The translations under genes were made by a program, and so were the position numbers. 64,000 bases of DNA from Methanocorpusculum sp. (lineage in GTDB: Archaea > Halobacteriota > Methanomicrobia > Methanomicrobiales > Methanocorpusculaceae), in NCBI GenBank assembly GCA_029987235.1, contig DALTWF010000007.1, forward strand, positions 1 to 64,000, read 5' to 3'. How positions within the stretch are numbered: the stretch's first letter is position 1; every line of letters starts with the position of its first letter. The notes beneath the pieces were generated by a model. The model did no database searches. It saw only the letters and a program-made list of their open reading frames with translations, and was not told where the DNA came from. Positions 52,578 to 60,621 of the stretch are shown piece by piece.

Positions 52578-52804
52578 CGCTTCTTGTCACCGTTGACGAA
52601 ATTGAGGCAGGGAAAGCATCCCTGCTTCTTCGAAGAGAGGATGATGAAATCCCGCTCGGGATTTTTCCTGTGTCGGAACTTCCCGCAGGGGTGAAATCCG
52701 GCGATATTCTGACGCTTTCTTTTTCGGTAAACGAAGAAGAGACGCGCGCGGCAAAAGAGTGTGTTGCCGCGCTGCATAAGCGGCTGCTGAAAAAATCCTC
52801 CTGA
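52574..52804 (+). CDS. DUF3006 family protein
   Basis: A 76-residue protein: LLVTVDEIEAGKASLLLR, then FPVSELPAGVKSGDILTLSF and a charged C-terminus. It matches DUF3006, a small beta domain often encoded after ComEC-like hydrolases in bacteria. It overlaps the hydrolase gene by four bases (ATGA), so both are made together. Function is unknown; it has no signal peptide. Confidence 0.85.
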   Translation: MTLLVTVDEIEAGKASLLLRREDDEIPLGIFPVSELPAGVKSGDILTLSFSVNEEETRAAKECVAALHKRLLKKSS

Positions 52805-52857
52805 TTTTTCTATATCAGTAGATACACACTAATATTTTCCGCGCCAAACACTATGTA

Positions 52858-53772
52858 ATGATTACAGTACTTTCAGGCGGTACGGGTACACCAAAACTCA
52901 TCCGCGGTCTGCGGCAGATTCTGCGCGATGAGGAAATCACCGTTATTGTCAATACCGGCGAGGATATGCGTCAGTCCGGGCTTTATGTCTCGCCCGATGT
53001 GGACACGGTGACATATCTTTTTGCAGGTCTTTTAAACACTGATACCTGGTGGGGCATCCGGGGGGATTCACTTGAAACGTATAATGCGATGAAAAAACTC
53101 GGCTATGAGGAGCGTCTGCCTCTGGGCGAGCGCGACCGTGCGGTAAATACGGTGCGCACGGCACTCATGAATGAAGGACATACGCTTACCGAGGCAACAC
53201 GTCATATTACGGAGCATTTAGGCATCCGGGCAACGATTCTTCCGATGAGCAATCAGCAGGTTACGTCGTATGTGGTGTGCGAGGATGAGTCGCTGATGCA
53301 TTATCAGGAGTACTGGGTTGGAAAACGCGGCAATGTGCCGATTAAGGGTCTTGTCAGAAAAACCGCGGACGGTGCGCCGCTTTGTGCAACGCCTGAGGCG
53401 GTGCAGGCAATTAAAGATGCGGACGGTGTCATTATAGGTCCTTCCAATCCGGTGACGAGTATCAGCCCGATTCTGGAATGCGCAGGCATCCGCGAGGCGC
53501 TTTTTGGTAAATTCTGTGTTGCGGTAAGTCCGTTTATCGGAAACCGGCCGGTAAGCGGTCCTGCAGGGGCTTTAATGAAGGCGTGGGGTCATGAGTCTAC
53601 GTCGTTTGGCACCTGGCAGCTTTATAAGGATGTGGTTAATATGTTCATTCAGGATATTTCGGATACTATTGAGGTGCCGGGTGCAAACCGGCTTGATACT
53701 ATGATGACGAATGAGCACAAGGCGGAATCGCTCGCCTGGGATATTTTAAGTTATATTCCGGGGCGGAAATAA
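52858..53772 (+). CDS. cofD: 2-phospho-L-lactate transferase (coenzyme F420 synthesis)
   Basis: A 304-residue CofD that joins the phospholactyl group to Fo, giving F420-0, the core of the hydride carrier of methanogenesis. The start TVLSGGTGTPKLIRGLRQIL binds nucleotide. NTGEDMRQSGLYVSPDVDTV near residue 33 and the TWWGIRGDS segment are typical. It begins 53 bases after the DUF3006 gene, with a TATA-like sequence between. It converges on the ABC1 kinase gene, with A/T-rich sequence in the gap. Confidence 0.96.
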   Translation: MITVLSGGTGTPKLIRGLRQILRDEEITVIVNTGEDMRQSGLYVSPDVDTVTYLFAGLLNTDTWWGIRGDSLETYNAMKKLGYEERLPLGERDRAVNTVRTALMNEGHTLTEATRHITEHLGIRATILPMSNQQVTSYVVCEDESLMHYQEYWVGKRGNVPIKGLVRKTADGAPLCATPEAVQAIKDADGVIIGPSNPVTSISPILECAGIREALFGKFCVAVSPFIGNRPVSGPAGALMKAWGHESTSFGTWQLYKDVVNMFIQDISDTIEVPGANRLDTMMTNEHKAESLAWDILSYIPGRK

Positions 53773-53803
53773 AAAAAAATAAAAATAATCAAAAATCTTT
53801 TTT

Positions 53804-55456
53804 TCAGAGCCGTTTGCTTCTTTTCATCCGTGCCCACATTCCGAATATCACCACAATAATGATAATAACGGCAACGAGGTAGGCAATAATCGGGAAGAAT
53901 TCCATGGTAAAGCTCTGATTCATCATGACAAGCGACAGGCCGATAACGATGGATGCCATAAGCAGACCTATGACAATTTTGTCCACCGAGCCTTTGATGG
54001 TGTCGCTTAGCTGGGTGACAGCGCGTGCCTCGACATCGATTTTGAGTTTGCCCTGTGCGGCCATTTCAAGAACCGAGTTGATTTTCTTCGGCACCGCGGC
54101 AATGTCTTCAATTTTCATCTTGGCTTCGAGGAGTTTCTTTTCTATGTTGACAGGGTTTTTGAGTTCGTCTGCCATAATCTGCTTTAAGAAGGGTTCTACC
54201 TCTTCTGCAAATGCAAGGTGCGGGTCAAGGGTGAATGCGACATTTGCAACAAGCATGAGGGCTTTTAAGAGCTGCATGATGTTTGGCGGGATTCTGATGT
54301 TGTTCTGCTGGAAGAGGTTTTGAACGGAGCCTAACAGTCCGGAGAAGTTTGCATTCGTTCCCATTTCTTTGTAGTCGTGGAGGGCAAGGTAGAGTTCGCC
54401 GCGGAAGTCGTCCATGCCGGTTGCGGGGATGTTTACTCCGAGATTTTTGATGCAGCGTATGGTCATGTCGGTTTCTGCTGCAAGGAGCGCTAACAGGAGT
54501 TCGATGAACTTGTTGCGCATGTCTTTCATTAATACGCCGCATACGCCGAAATCAAGGAAGATTAATTCGCCGTTCGGGGACACGCGGATGTTGCCTGCGT
54601 GGGGGTCTCCGTGGTAGAATCCGTCTTTGAAAATCTGGACCATAAATGCGCGAAGTCCGATGGATGCAAGTTCTTTGGGGTCGATTCCGCGGGCGGTGAT
54701 TGCATCAAGGTCGTCTCCTCTGCATCCCTGTACGAATTCCATGGCAAGAAGTTCTTTTCCTGAAAATTCCCAGTATATTTTCGGTATTTTGATGCGGGAG
54801 ATGCCGGAGGCTTTCATATTGCGCGCAATGCGTTCGGCGTTCATTCCGTCGCGGGTGAAGTCGAGTTCCTTTCGTATCTGGGCGGCGAAGTCGTCTACGA
54901 GGGAGATGGGGTTGTACATGCGCAGTTCGGGGATTCTGTCTTCGATAATGCCTGCGAGGTTGCGGAGGAGGATAACATCCTGTTCGATGCGTTCGCGGAT
55001 GTTGGGGCGCTGGACTTTGAAGGCCATTACGGTTCCGTCCTGCATGACGGCGCGGTAAACCTGGGAGATGGAGGCGGCTGCCATGGGTTTTGGGTCGACG
55101 GAGGTCAGGATGTCGCGCCAGTCTGGGATGTATTTGTCGAGTGTCGGGATGACGTCGTCAAAGGGTACGACGCCTACTCTGTCCTGGAGTTTGCAGAGTT
55201 CTTCAATGAGTTCTGCGGGGAAGAGTTCGGTTCTGGTACTCATGAGTTGGCCGAATTTGACGAAGGTCGGGCCGAGTTCTTCGAGTGCCATGCGTATCCT
55301 TGTGTAGGTGGAGTAGGATTCAATGTCGTCTGCGGGGCGGGTTCTGTTGCGGAATCTGAAGCCGGGGAGCAGGGCATTGATGTAGTAGCCGAATCCGTAT
55401 TTTACGAGGACTTCGGCTATCTGACTGTATCTATGCAGACTTACGCTTTTTGCCAT
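53804..55456 (-). CDS. ABC1/UbiB-family atypical protein kinase
   Basis: A 550-residue membrane-anchored ABC1/ADCK-type protein. It shows the KxGQ-type motif GPTFVKFGQLMSTR, the alanine-rich loop AAASISQVYRAVMQDG, the lysine in MAFKVQRPNI, the HGDPHAGNIRV catalytic loop and LDFGVCG. Two membrane helices lie near the C-terminus. In bacteria UbiB helps with ubiquinone synthesis, while the archaeal role is unknown (perhaps isoprenoid lipid transport). The frame is open to 55513; the ATG at 55456 (MAKSVSLHRYS) is chosen because TATA-like sequence lies just upstream. Confidence 0.92.
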   Translation of the reverse strand: MAKSVSLHRYSQIAEVLVKYGFGYYINALLPGFRFRNRTRPADDIESYSTYTRIRMALEELGPTFVKFGQLMSTRTELFPAELIEELCKLQDRVGVVPFDDVIPTLDKYIPDWRDILTSVDPKPMAAASISQVYRAVMQDGTVMAFKVQRPNIRERIEQDVILLRNLAGIIEDRIPELRMYNPISLVDDFAAQIRKELDFTRDGMNAERIARNMKASGISRIKIPKIYWEFSGKELLAMEFVQGCRGDDLDAITARGIDPKELASIGLRAFMVQIFKDGFYHGDPHAGNIRVSPNGELIFLDFGVCGVLMKDMRNKFIELLLALLAAETDMTIRCIKNLGVNIPATGMDDFRGELYLALHDYKEMGTNANFSGLLGSVQNLFQQNNIRIPPNIMQLLKALMLVANVAFTLDPHLAFAEEVEPFLKQIMADELKNPVNIEKKLLEAKMKIEDIAAVPKKINSVLEMAAQGKLKIDVEARAVTQLSDTIKGSVDKIVIGLLMASIVIGLSLVMMNQSFTMEFFPIIAYLVAVIIIIVVIFGMWARMKRSKRL

Positions 55457-55540
55457 TGTATATGTGTTATTATGTGGTTGTTTTAGGTAATAATGTTTCG
55501 TTGAGGTGAGCATTGGTTTTTTGAGTGAGGGAGGAGGGGG

Positions 55541-55640
55541 GCGGATTAATTCAGCAGGAAAAATATGTCAGTGACTTTTTTTCTTCATCTTTTCAGACCG
55601 GTGACTTGTTTTGGCATCTGAAAAAAGTCAGTGACTTTTT
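55541..55640. repeat. 30-base-period degenerate repeat array, locus 3
   Basis: Units begin at 55541 (GCGGATTAAT, after a G run), 55571 (GTGACTTTTT, preceded by GTCA), 55601 (GTGACTTGTT, preceded by CCG) and 55631 (GTGACTTTTT, preceded by GTCA), exactly 30 bases apart. GTCAGTGAC at 55567-55575 and 55627-55635 is the reverse complement of GTCACTGAC at locus 2. One frame through this array reads a ten-residue repeat around KKVSDFF. It lies upstream of the ABC1 kinase gene. Confidence 0.78.
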
Positions 55641-56003
55641 TTATGAGCAGGGGGAGAGTATGTCAGGATGCAGGCGGTTGTGCGCGGGTGCAGTTTTATC
55701 TCAGTGAGTTGTTTTGGTCATTGGGGGGAGGAAGGCAGGGCTGTTTTGGATTTCATCCGTATTTTCTGCACTGGTATCAATGGCATTTTTTTTCAGAGAA
55801 GGTTCATGTCACCCTGCGCCAAATACAATAACGCGGGAGTTTATTGCGGCATTTCAGGCAAGTGTATCTTCACGTTAAACGGTATGTACATTTCTCATCT
55901 CAAAATACAATACCGGCTCCCGCAGTGCTTTTTTTGATGCGTGACCAGAATGCACGGAATTTTCTTCCGGAGATAAGAATTTCTGTGATTTTTCCGCCCG
56001 ACT
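55641..56003. other. Intergenic region without a recognised gene
   Basis: About 360 bases between the repeat array and the promoter of the next gene. Short frames of 60-90 codons run through it, but none has a ribosome-binding site, family likeness or codon use like the neighbours. I see no RNA gene. A TATA-like CTTTATACA lies just beyond, near 56003-56010. Confidence 0.45.
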
Positions 56004-56035
56004 TTATACATACTTTCAACCCCAATAAACTATTC

Positions 56036-56458
56036 ATGACAGAATTACCTGTTACCTCGTACGGACGGAAGGTTATCGGCGAAAAAAGCAGACTGATTTC
56101 TCTTCTGATGAATTTCTGCTTCCCGGGACTGGGTATTATTTATGCAGGAAAATTAAAGCAGGGATTAATATTTTTTATCTGCTCGATTGTGCTGGTTATC
56201 ATTGATTTAGTCTTATGGATACCGTTATGCGGTGCTTCATTAATGATTGATGCAGCAGCAATTGAGAGTGCAAACTTTGACCCGGCAGCAATTGATGCAG
56301 CAAGTGCAGGAGCAATGATTTCCGTACTGGTGATTTCCCTTGTTTATATGGTTATCGGACTTGTCTATCTGGTATTCATGATTCTCACGATGATTTCCGG
56401 CTGGAACTTATGTACTGAAAACAATACGCTCTGGACCCGGTATCTGGAAGAAAAGTAA
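56036..56458 (+). CDS. Small membrane protein, TM2-like
   Basis: A 140-residue protein with three predicted membrane helices. The segment SLLMNFCFPGLGIIYAGKLKQG near residue 24 resembles the TM2-type glycine-rich turn of small membrane proteins. The last helices contain LVYMVIGLVYLVFMILTM. Function is unknown. The ATG at 56036 lies about 26 bases after the TATA-like CTTTATACA. It is followed by a strong terminator. Confidence 0.75.
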   Translation: MTELPVTSYGRKVIGEKSRLISLLMNFCFPGLGIIYAGKLKQGLIFFICSIVLVIIDLVLWIPLCGASLMIDAAAIESANFDPAAIDAASAGAMISVLVISLVYMVIGLVYLVFMILTMISGWNLCTENNTLWTRYLEEK

Positions 56459-56516
56459 CCGGATTTCCGGGTTATCCGGAGTAGTAATTCATCCGGATTT
56501 ACTTATCCGGTTTTTT
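56459..56516 (+). terminator. Hairpin and T-tract terminator
   Basis: CCGGAT (56493-56498) pairs with ATCCGG (56505-56510) over a six-base loop, followed by six Ts (56511-56516). A first hairpin of the same CCGGAT/ATCCGG arms lies at 56459-56479. The duplicated arms suggest that alternative pairings can form. The element ends the TM2-like gene. Confidence 0.75.
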
Positions 56517-56571
56517 ACTTTTTTGAACCGGCGGAAAAATCTGAAAAAAAGGTTTATTTTCTTATTATCAG

Positions 56572-57240
56572 TTATTTTCTTTTTTCAGTCAGTTCTGGCG
56601 CAGATAAATCCTTTCTGCTCACTGTCCATATGCAGGTTTTTGTTTCAGCCTCATAGGATATATTCAGCCGGTCATTGTTTTGTGCAAGTTTGTCAAGCAG
56701 GTGTGCTGCCTGAAACGAACTGATGCCAAGTTCAGATGCAATAGTTCTGGATTTTATGCAGATACGTCCGTTTTTCGTTTTTTCCAGCAGATACAAATAG
56801 AGTTTTTCCTTCGCATTATATTTCTCATCACGCAGTTGTTTTCTCTTCTCGATTTCTTCATTTGCCTGACGCAGTTCCGAGAGTTCCAAAAGATTTGAGA
56901 CGTATTTCTGCAGATTCTTTTTCGAATACGGTTTTGTGAGATATCCTTCGGCTCCGTTTTCAAATCCGATTGATTCTATATCGGAGGAACCCTCGCCGGT
57001 GATAAGAATCACCGGAATGCGGCACCACTTAGGAGTATTTTTGATATTGTGCAGGAAATTGAGTCCGTCTTCTCCGGGCATAAAAACATCAAGCAGAATC
57101 AAATCAGGGATTGTTAGATTTAACTGTGTATATGCTTCTTCTGCTGATGATACGCACAGAACTTCGTATTCTTCAGTCAGGGCACTTTCTGCCGTAATCT
57201 GAAATATCTTATCATCATCAATTACAAGTATTTTCATCAT
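56572..57240 (-). CDS. Response regulator with winged-helix-like C-terminal domain
   Basis: A 222-residue protein. The receiver domain (residues 1-122) has the acidic pair in VIDDDKIF, the phosphorylated Asp in LILLDVFMPGEDG near residue 54, and the Lys in YLTKPYSKK near residue 104. A coiled-coil stretch follows (residues 120-145). The C-terminal domain (RTIASELGISSFQAAHLLDKLA) is helix-turn-helix-like and could bind DNA. The same C-terminal pattern recurs in the partial gene at 63798-64000. The hybrid kinase at 60622 is a possible partner. Confidence 0.85.
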   Translation of the reverse strand: MMKILVIDDDKIFQITAESALTEEYEVLCVSSAEEAYTQLNLTIPDLILLDVFMPGEDGLNFLHNIKNTPKWCRIPVILITGEGSSDIESIGFENGAEGYLTKPYSKKNLQKYVSNLLELSELRQANEEIEKRKQLRDEKYNAKEKLYLYLLEKTKNGRICIKSRTIASELGISSFQAAHLLDKLAQNNDRLNISYEAETKTCIWTVSRKDLSAPELTEKRK

Positions 57241-57413
57241 ACTGTCTTCGTGTCTTTTAGTATCTTATTTCTTTTTGTCATATTTATAAATTGACCAGAA
57301 TAACAACTTGTATTAAGAATTTCCTCTCAAAATGAGCAGGAATTCATATATAGAATGAATGCTAATACATAGCAAAACCGCAGGTATTGAGGAAGAAGAA
57401 AACCTGTTTTATT

Positions 57414-57623
57414 ATGAGAATAAATAATCTGTTACCTGATGAATATAGCGGCGGGCATGGATGCAGTTTAAAAGACAGCATCTCATCTATCCTAAAAACG
57501 GCTGCGGTACTGTTTTTTCTCGCGCTGCCTGTTATTATTGCCGGCATTATTCTTCTGTATTTTGCTAATGACATAGCAGATGCATCACGCAGTCTGCTTG
57601 AGATTGAAAAAGTGATGGGATAA
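57414..57623 (+). CDS. Small single-span membrane protein
   Basis: A 69-residue protein with one central hydrophobic segment (TAAVLFFLALPVIIAGIILL). A short charged tail follows. No family is recognised. It is between and divergent from the response regulator and CAAX protease genes. The ATG at 57414 (MRINNLLPDEYSG) gives a hydrophilic start; a longer frame is open to 57387. Confidence 0.5.
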   Translation: MRINNLLPDEYSGGHGCSLKDSISSILKTAAVLFFLALPVIIAGIILLYFANDIADASRSLLEIEKVMG

Positions 57624-57687
57624 TACCCGACACTCATTTGATGCCTGACGATGAATATCTGAAAAATATATTAGATGTTAATCCCGG

Positions 57688-58827
57688 TTATCTGTACCTG
57701 CGCCGGATAGAATATCTGTTCCAGTGTTTATCAGTTCCGGCATCACTTAACAAATTCTTTTTCTCTGATGATTCGGAAAAATATGTTTGATTATACTGGC
57801 AAATGTACCGGCAGCCGCTGCATACGGTTTGCAATAGACCCATTTGCATGTTTGTTTGATTAAAACAGCAGTCAGGGTTTTGCAATTGCAGTGAATTTTC
57901 AGACGATGTAGTTTTTCTCTGCGACACTGCTGCAGCCGGTTTTGGAAGATACTCTCTTTCGTAATTCCTGAAAAACAATCCTTCTCTTTCATGAATTCTC
58001 TTATCTTTTTTAATGAACCAGATACTTAACGGAACAAAAGATACTGCGCCGATGAGTATTAACAGCCCGAGCAGTGCCGTACCGGCTGATTCACCTTCAG
58101 GAAGAGTGAGGTCTCCGAAAATCAGGAATACTGTCAATGAAAGAGTGTTGCTAATTATATGGGCAAGTATTGGGGCATAAAGCGAATTGTATTTTTTATA
58201 AAGGTATCCCATACCAAGACCGAATATAAATGTGTAAATGCCCTGAACCGGGTTCATATGGGCAATGCCGAACATGGCTGCCTGAATGATGTTTGCAAGC
58301 CAGAACTTTCTGGTAAACATTCTTGCAAACTTAAACGTCAGCCCCCTGAATACAAGTTCTTCAGCAATTGGCCCTATTAATCCGACAGCAGGTATCGTAA
58401 GAAGAGAAAAATCACTAAAAAGAGGTGCCAGCAATTCATTATATGAGTCCATCATCTCCGGCCATATCTGTGTGACAACAGCAAGCATACAATCAATTAG
58501 GAAACTCAGCCCGATACTGAACAGGAGTATAAGACACCAGTCTTTCACTCTCAAAACTTTCAGCGGATTTTCAATTTTCTTTCCCTTTGTTAAGGTATGA
58601 TAAATTATTCCGCCTGCAGCCAGTACGATTACATCAGACAGCAGTAAGGAAGTTACTATGAAACTGCTGCCTGTTTCCAATGCCTCAGGAGACATTAAAT
58701 CAGTTATTGTGACGGTATTTGTTACTAATGCTATAATTACCGCGATTATTCCGGCAAAAACCTGTATTGTCAGAAAACAGATTAAAGGAACCAGACATAA
58801 GAGGAATTTTCCGAATTTGCTCATCAT
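57688..58827 (-). CDS. CPBP-family (CAAX-type) intramembrane metalloprotease with C-terminal extension
   Basis: A 379-residue protein. The first 275 residues have about eight membrane helices and the catalytic motifs of the CPBP/Rce1-like family: GPIAEELVFRGLTF near residue 152, the Phe-x-x-x-His in AMFGIAHMN, and LAHIISN. The last 100 residues are hydrophilic and unusual, with cysteines in NPDCCFN and CSGCRYIC, and no counterpart I know. A frameshift near 57900 could explain this tail; a small metal-binding domain is the alternative. Homologues process or protect peptides such as bacteriocins, but no such cluster is seen here. Confidence 0.8.
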   Translation of the reverse strand: MMSKFGKFLLCLVPLICFLTIQVFAGIIAVIIALVTNTVTITDLMSPEALETGSSFIVTSLLLSDVIVLAAGGIIYHTLTKGKKIENPLKVLRVKDWCLILLFSIGLSFLIDCMLAVVTQIWPEMMDSYNELLAPLFSDFSLLTIPAVGLIGPIAEELVFRGLTFKFARMFTRKFWLANIIQAAMFGIAHMNPVQGIYTFIFGLGMGYLYKKYNSLYAPILAHIISNTLSLTVFLIFGDLTLPEGESAGTALLGLLILIGAVSFVPLSIWFIKKDKRIHEREGLFFRNYEREYLPKPAAAVSQRKTTSSENSLQLQNPDCCFNQTNMQMGLLQTVCSGCRYICQYNQTYFSESSEKKNLLSDAGTDKHWNRYSIRRRYR

Positions 58828-58925
58828 TATACATTTGTTCTGTCAGTATTAAGTTAATTCTGCAGATACGGGACCATGAATCGTAAAAGTGCTCTGACGA
58901 ATGGCTTTCCGGTTATTTGAAACAG

Positions 58926-59366
58926 TTACAGAGGAATAATTTCTATGCCAAATCCAAGAAGAAATATCAGTTTTACAATCCACTGAATTAAAATAATGCC
59001 GGCGCCTGCATAAAGCCATGCTGTATGAATAAGCGGTTTTTTTATTCTGTTTTTCGTTATAAGAGCCAGCGTATAATGAATCACGAATACAGCAATCAGA
59101 ATTACTGCATACAGCGTAAACGGATGATACAATAAAGACTGCAGCATATCACCCTGCATCAGAAACACAAATGACCGTACACCTCCGCAACCAGGGCAGT
59201 ATGCACCGACTGTTTCCCTGAAATAACAGGGCGGAATAATCCCAAATAATATATCTGAAACAGCGGTTCCACAAATTTTTGCCGCAGCAAATATGCTTAT
59301 TCCGACCGCAAGTGCTGACATAAAGAAAATGTAAAAGAAACGGGAATATTTTTCTTCCAATATCAT
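58926..59366 (-). CDS. DUF2752 family membrane protein
   Basis: A 146-residue membrane protein with three or four helices. The motif CPGCGGVRSFVFLMQGDM near residue 54 is the DUF2752 signature, where two conserved cysteines flank a glycine. The YHPFTLYAVI segment follows. Function is unknown. The DUF4190 gene lies 22 bases upstream on the same strand, and the two commonly occur together in bacteria and archaea, so they are probably an operon. Confidence 0.85.
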   Translation of the reverse strand: MILEEKYSRFFYIFFMSALAVGISIFAAAKICGTAVSDILFGIIPPCYFRETVGAYCPGCGGVRSFVFLMQGDMLQSLLYHPFTLYAVILIAVFVIHYTLALITKNRIKKPLIHTAWLYAGAGIILIQWIVKLIFLLGFGIEIIPL

Positions 59367-59388
59367 TCAAAAAAAAAAAAGAAATTGT

Positions 59389-59649
59389 TTAAATCGCCAC
59401 CGGCAGTAAGGGGGCAATAGCACTCCAGAATATTATACAGATAACAGTCATGATAAGGCTGATAACTCCTAATACAATTCCTGCAATTGCCAGTCCTTTA
59501 CTGCCCTGTTTTTTGGAAATGCACATAGCACCAAAAATAACAGCCAGGATACTTGGAATAACCGGAAGGCAAAACAAACCAATAATACCTAATACGAGGG
59601 ATGCAATTGACAATCCCTTTTTAGATTCGTCATATATTTCTTCTGACAT
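59389..59649 (-). CDS. DUF4190 family small membrane protein
   Basis: An 86-residue protein with two membrane helices (GLSIASLVLGIIGLFCLP, then GLAIAGIVLGVISLIMTV), the duplicated glycine-rich pattern of DUF4190. It probably forms an envelope or secretion-linked partner of the DUF2752 protein. The role is unknown. Confidence 0.85.
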   Translation of the reverse strand: MSEEIYDESKKGLSIASLVLGIIGLFCLPVIPSILAVIFGAMCISKKQGSKGLAIAGIVLGVISLIMTVICIIFWSAIAPLLPVAI

Positions 59650-59769
59650 ACTATATTATTCAACAGGGCACTATTAAATGTTTTCTGAAAAACCGGCAAA
59701 ATGAACGTTATTTTCCAAATAAACCACACAATACATTTAATAGTATTATGACAAAGTATACTGTAAAAT

Positions 59770-60558
59770 ATGTCGATGTATATCTTTTACTTTACCAGTA
59801 CGGGAAATTCACTTGCAGTAAGCCGTACTGTCGCGGAAAAATGCGGAGCAGCGCTGGTTGGTATTCCCTATGCATTACAGACCAAATCAGTTTCAATACA
59901 GGAAGGCGATACCATCGGTATTGTTTTCCCGCTGTATGCCTACGGTCTTCCGAAAATTGTGCAGAAATTTATTTCAGAAACAAATCTCTCAAAAGCAGGT
60001 TATCTCTTCTCCATTGTAACAGAAGGCGGCAATACCGGATATCCAAAAGACCAGATGGTAAAACTCTGCAAAGCAGCCGGACACGCTCTTGATGCATGCT
60101 GGTGGCTGCAGATGCCGAATAACTATACCCTGATTGAAGATACACAATCCAAAAAAGTACAGGAAAAAATCCGTGCTGCAGCTGAAAAGAAACTTGCAAA
60201 AATTATCACATCCGTCTCCAGAAAAGAAAAGGTGTGCGAAGGAACGAAATTTTTCACCCGGAGATATGCGGAGTCGGCAAACCGCGGATTTTCCCAGAAT
60301 ATCGGTCTGTTTGACAGGAAATTTACCGTATTGCCTTCCTGCACCAACTGCAGCATCTGCATAAAGATTTGCCCGGTAAATAATATTTCCGACGTTGACG
60401 GAAAGAAAATCTGGAACCAGAACTGCGAGGGCTGTTTAGCCTGTATGCATTTCTGTCCGGAAAAAGCAATTGTCTGCGGCGAGCGCAGGGCGGATAATGC
60501 ACAGTATCATTATCCTGATGTCACAGCAGAGGATATTATTGCACAAAAATATCCATAA
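59770..60558 (+). CDS. EFR1-type flavodoxin-ferredoxin fusion
   Basis: A 262-residue protein. A flavodoxin-like domain fills residues 1-165, with the FMN phosphate loop YFTSTGNSLAVSRTVAE near residue 7. Two 4Fe-4S motifs follow near residue 197 (CTNCSICIKICPVNNI) and residue 222 (CEGCLACMHFCPEKAI). This is the EFR1 type of electron-transfer proteins common in anaerobes. It would couple ferredoxin with a flavin-linked reaction; the partner is unknown. The second ATG at 59776 (MYIFYFTST) is an equally likely start. Confidence 0.88.
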   Translation: MSMYIFYFTSTGNSLAVSRTVAEKCGAALVGIPYALQTKSVSIQEGDTIGIVFPLYAYGLPKIVQKFISETNLSKAGYLFSIVTEGGNTGYPKDQMVKLCKAAGHALDACWWLQMPNNYTLIEDTQSKKVQEKIRAAAEKKLAKIITSVSRKEKVCEGTKFFTRRYAESANRGFSQNIGLFDRKFTVLPSCTNCSICIKICPVNNISDVDGKKIWNQNCEGCLACMHFCPEKAIVCGERRADNAQYHYPDVTAEDIIAQKYP

Positions 60559-60621
60559 TGAGAAGTCAGAAATCAGAAGCAAAAAAAAAATCCATAACCA
60601 CTTAATTTCCAGACGCTGAGA

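Noticed and set aside
57688..58827. Bacteriocin or peptide-maturation cluster based on the CAAX-type protease
   Set aside because: No precursor peptide with a leader motif, no ABC exporter and no modifying enzyme lie next to it.
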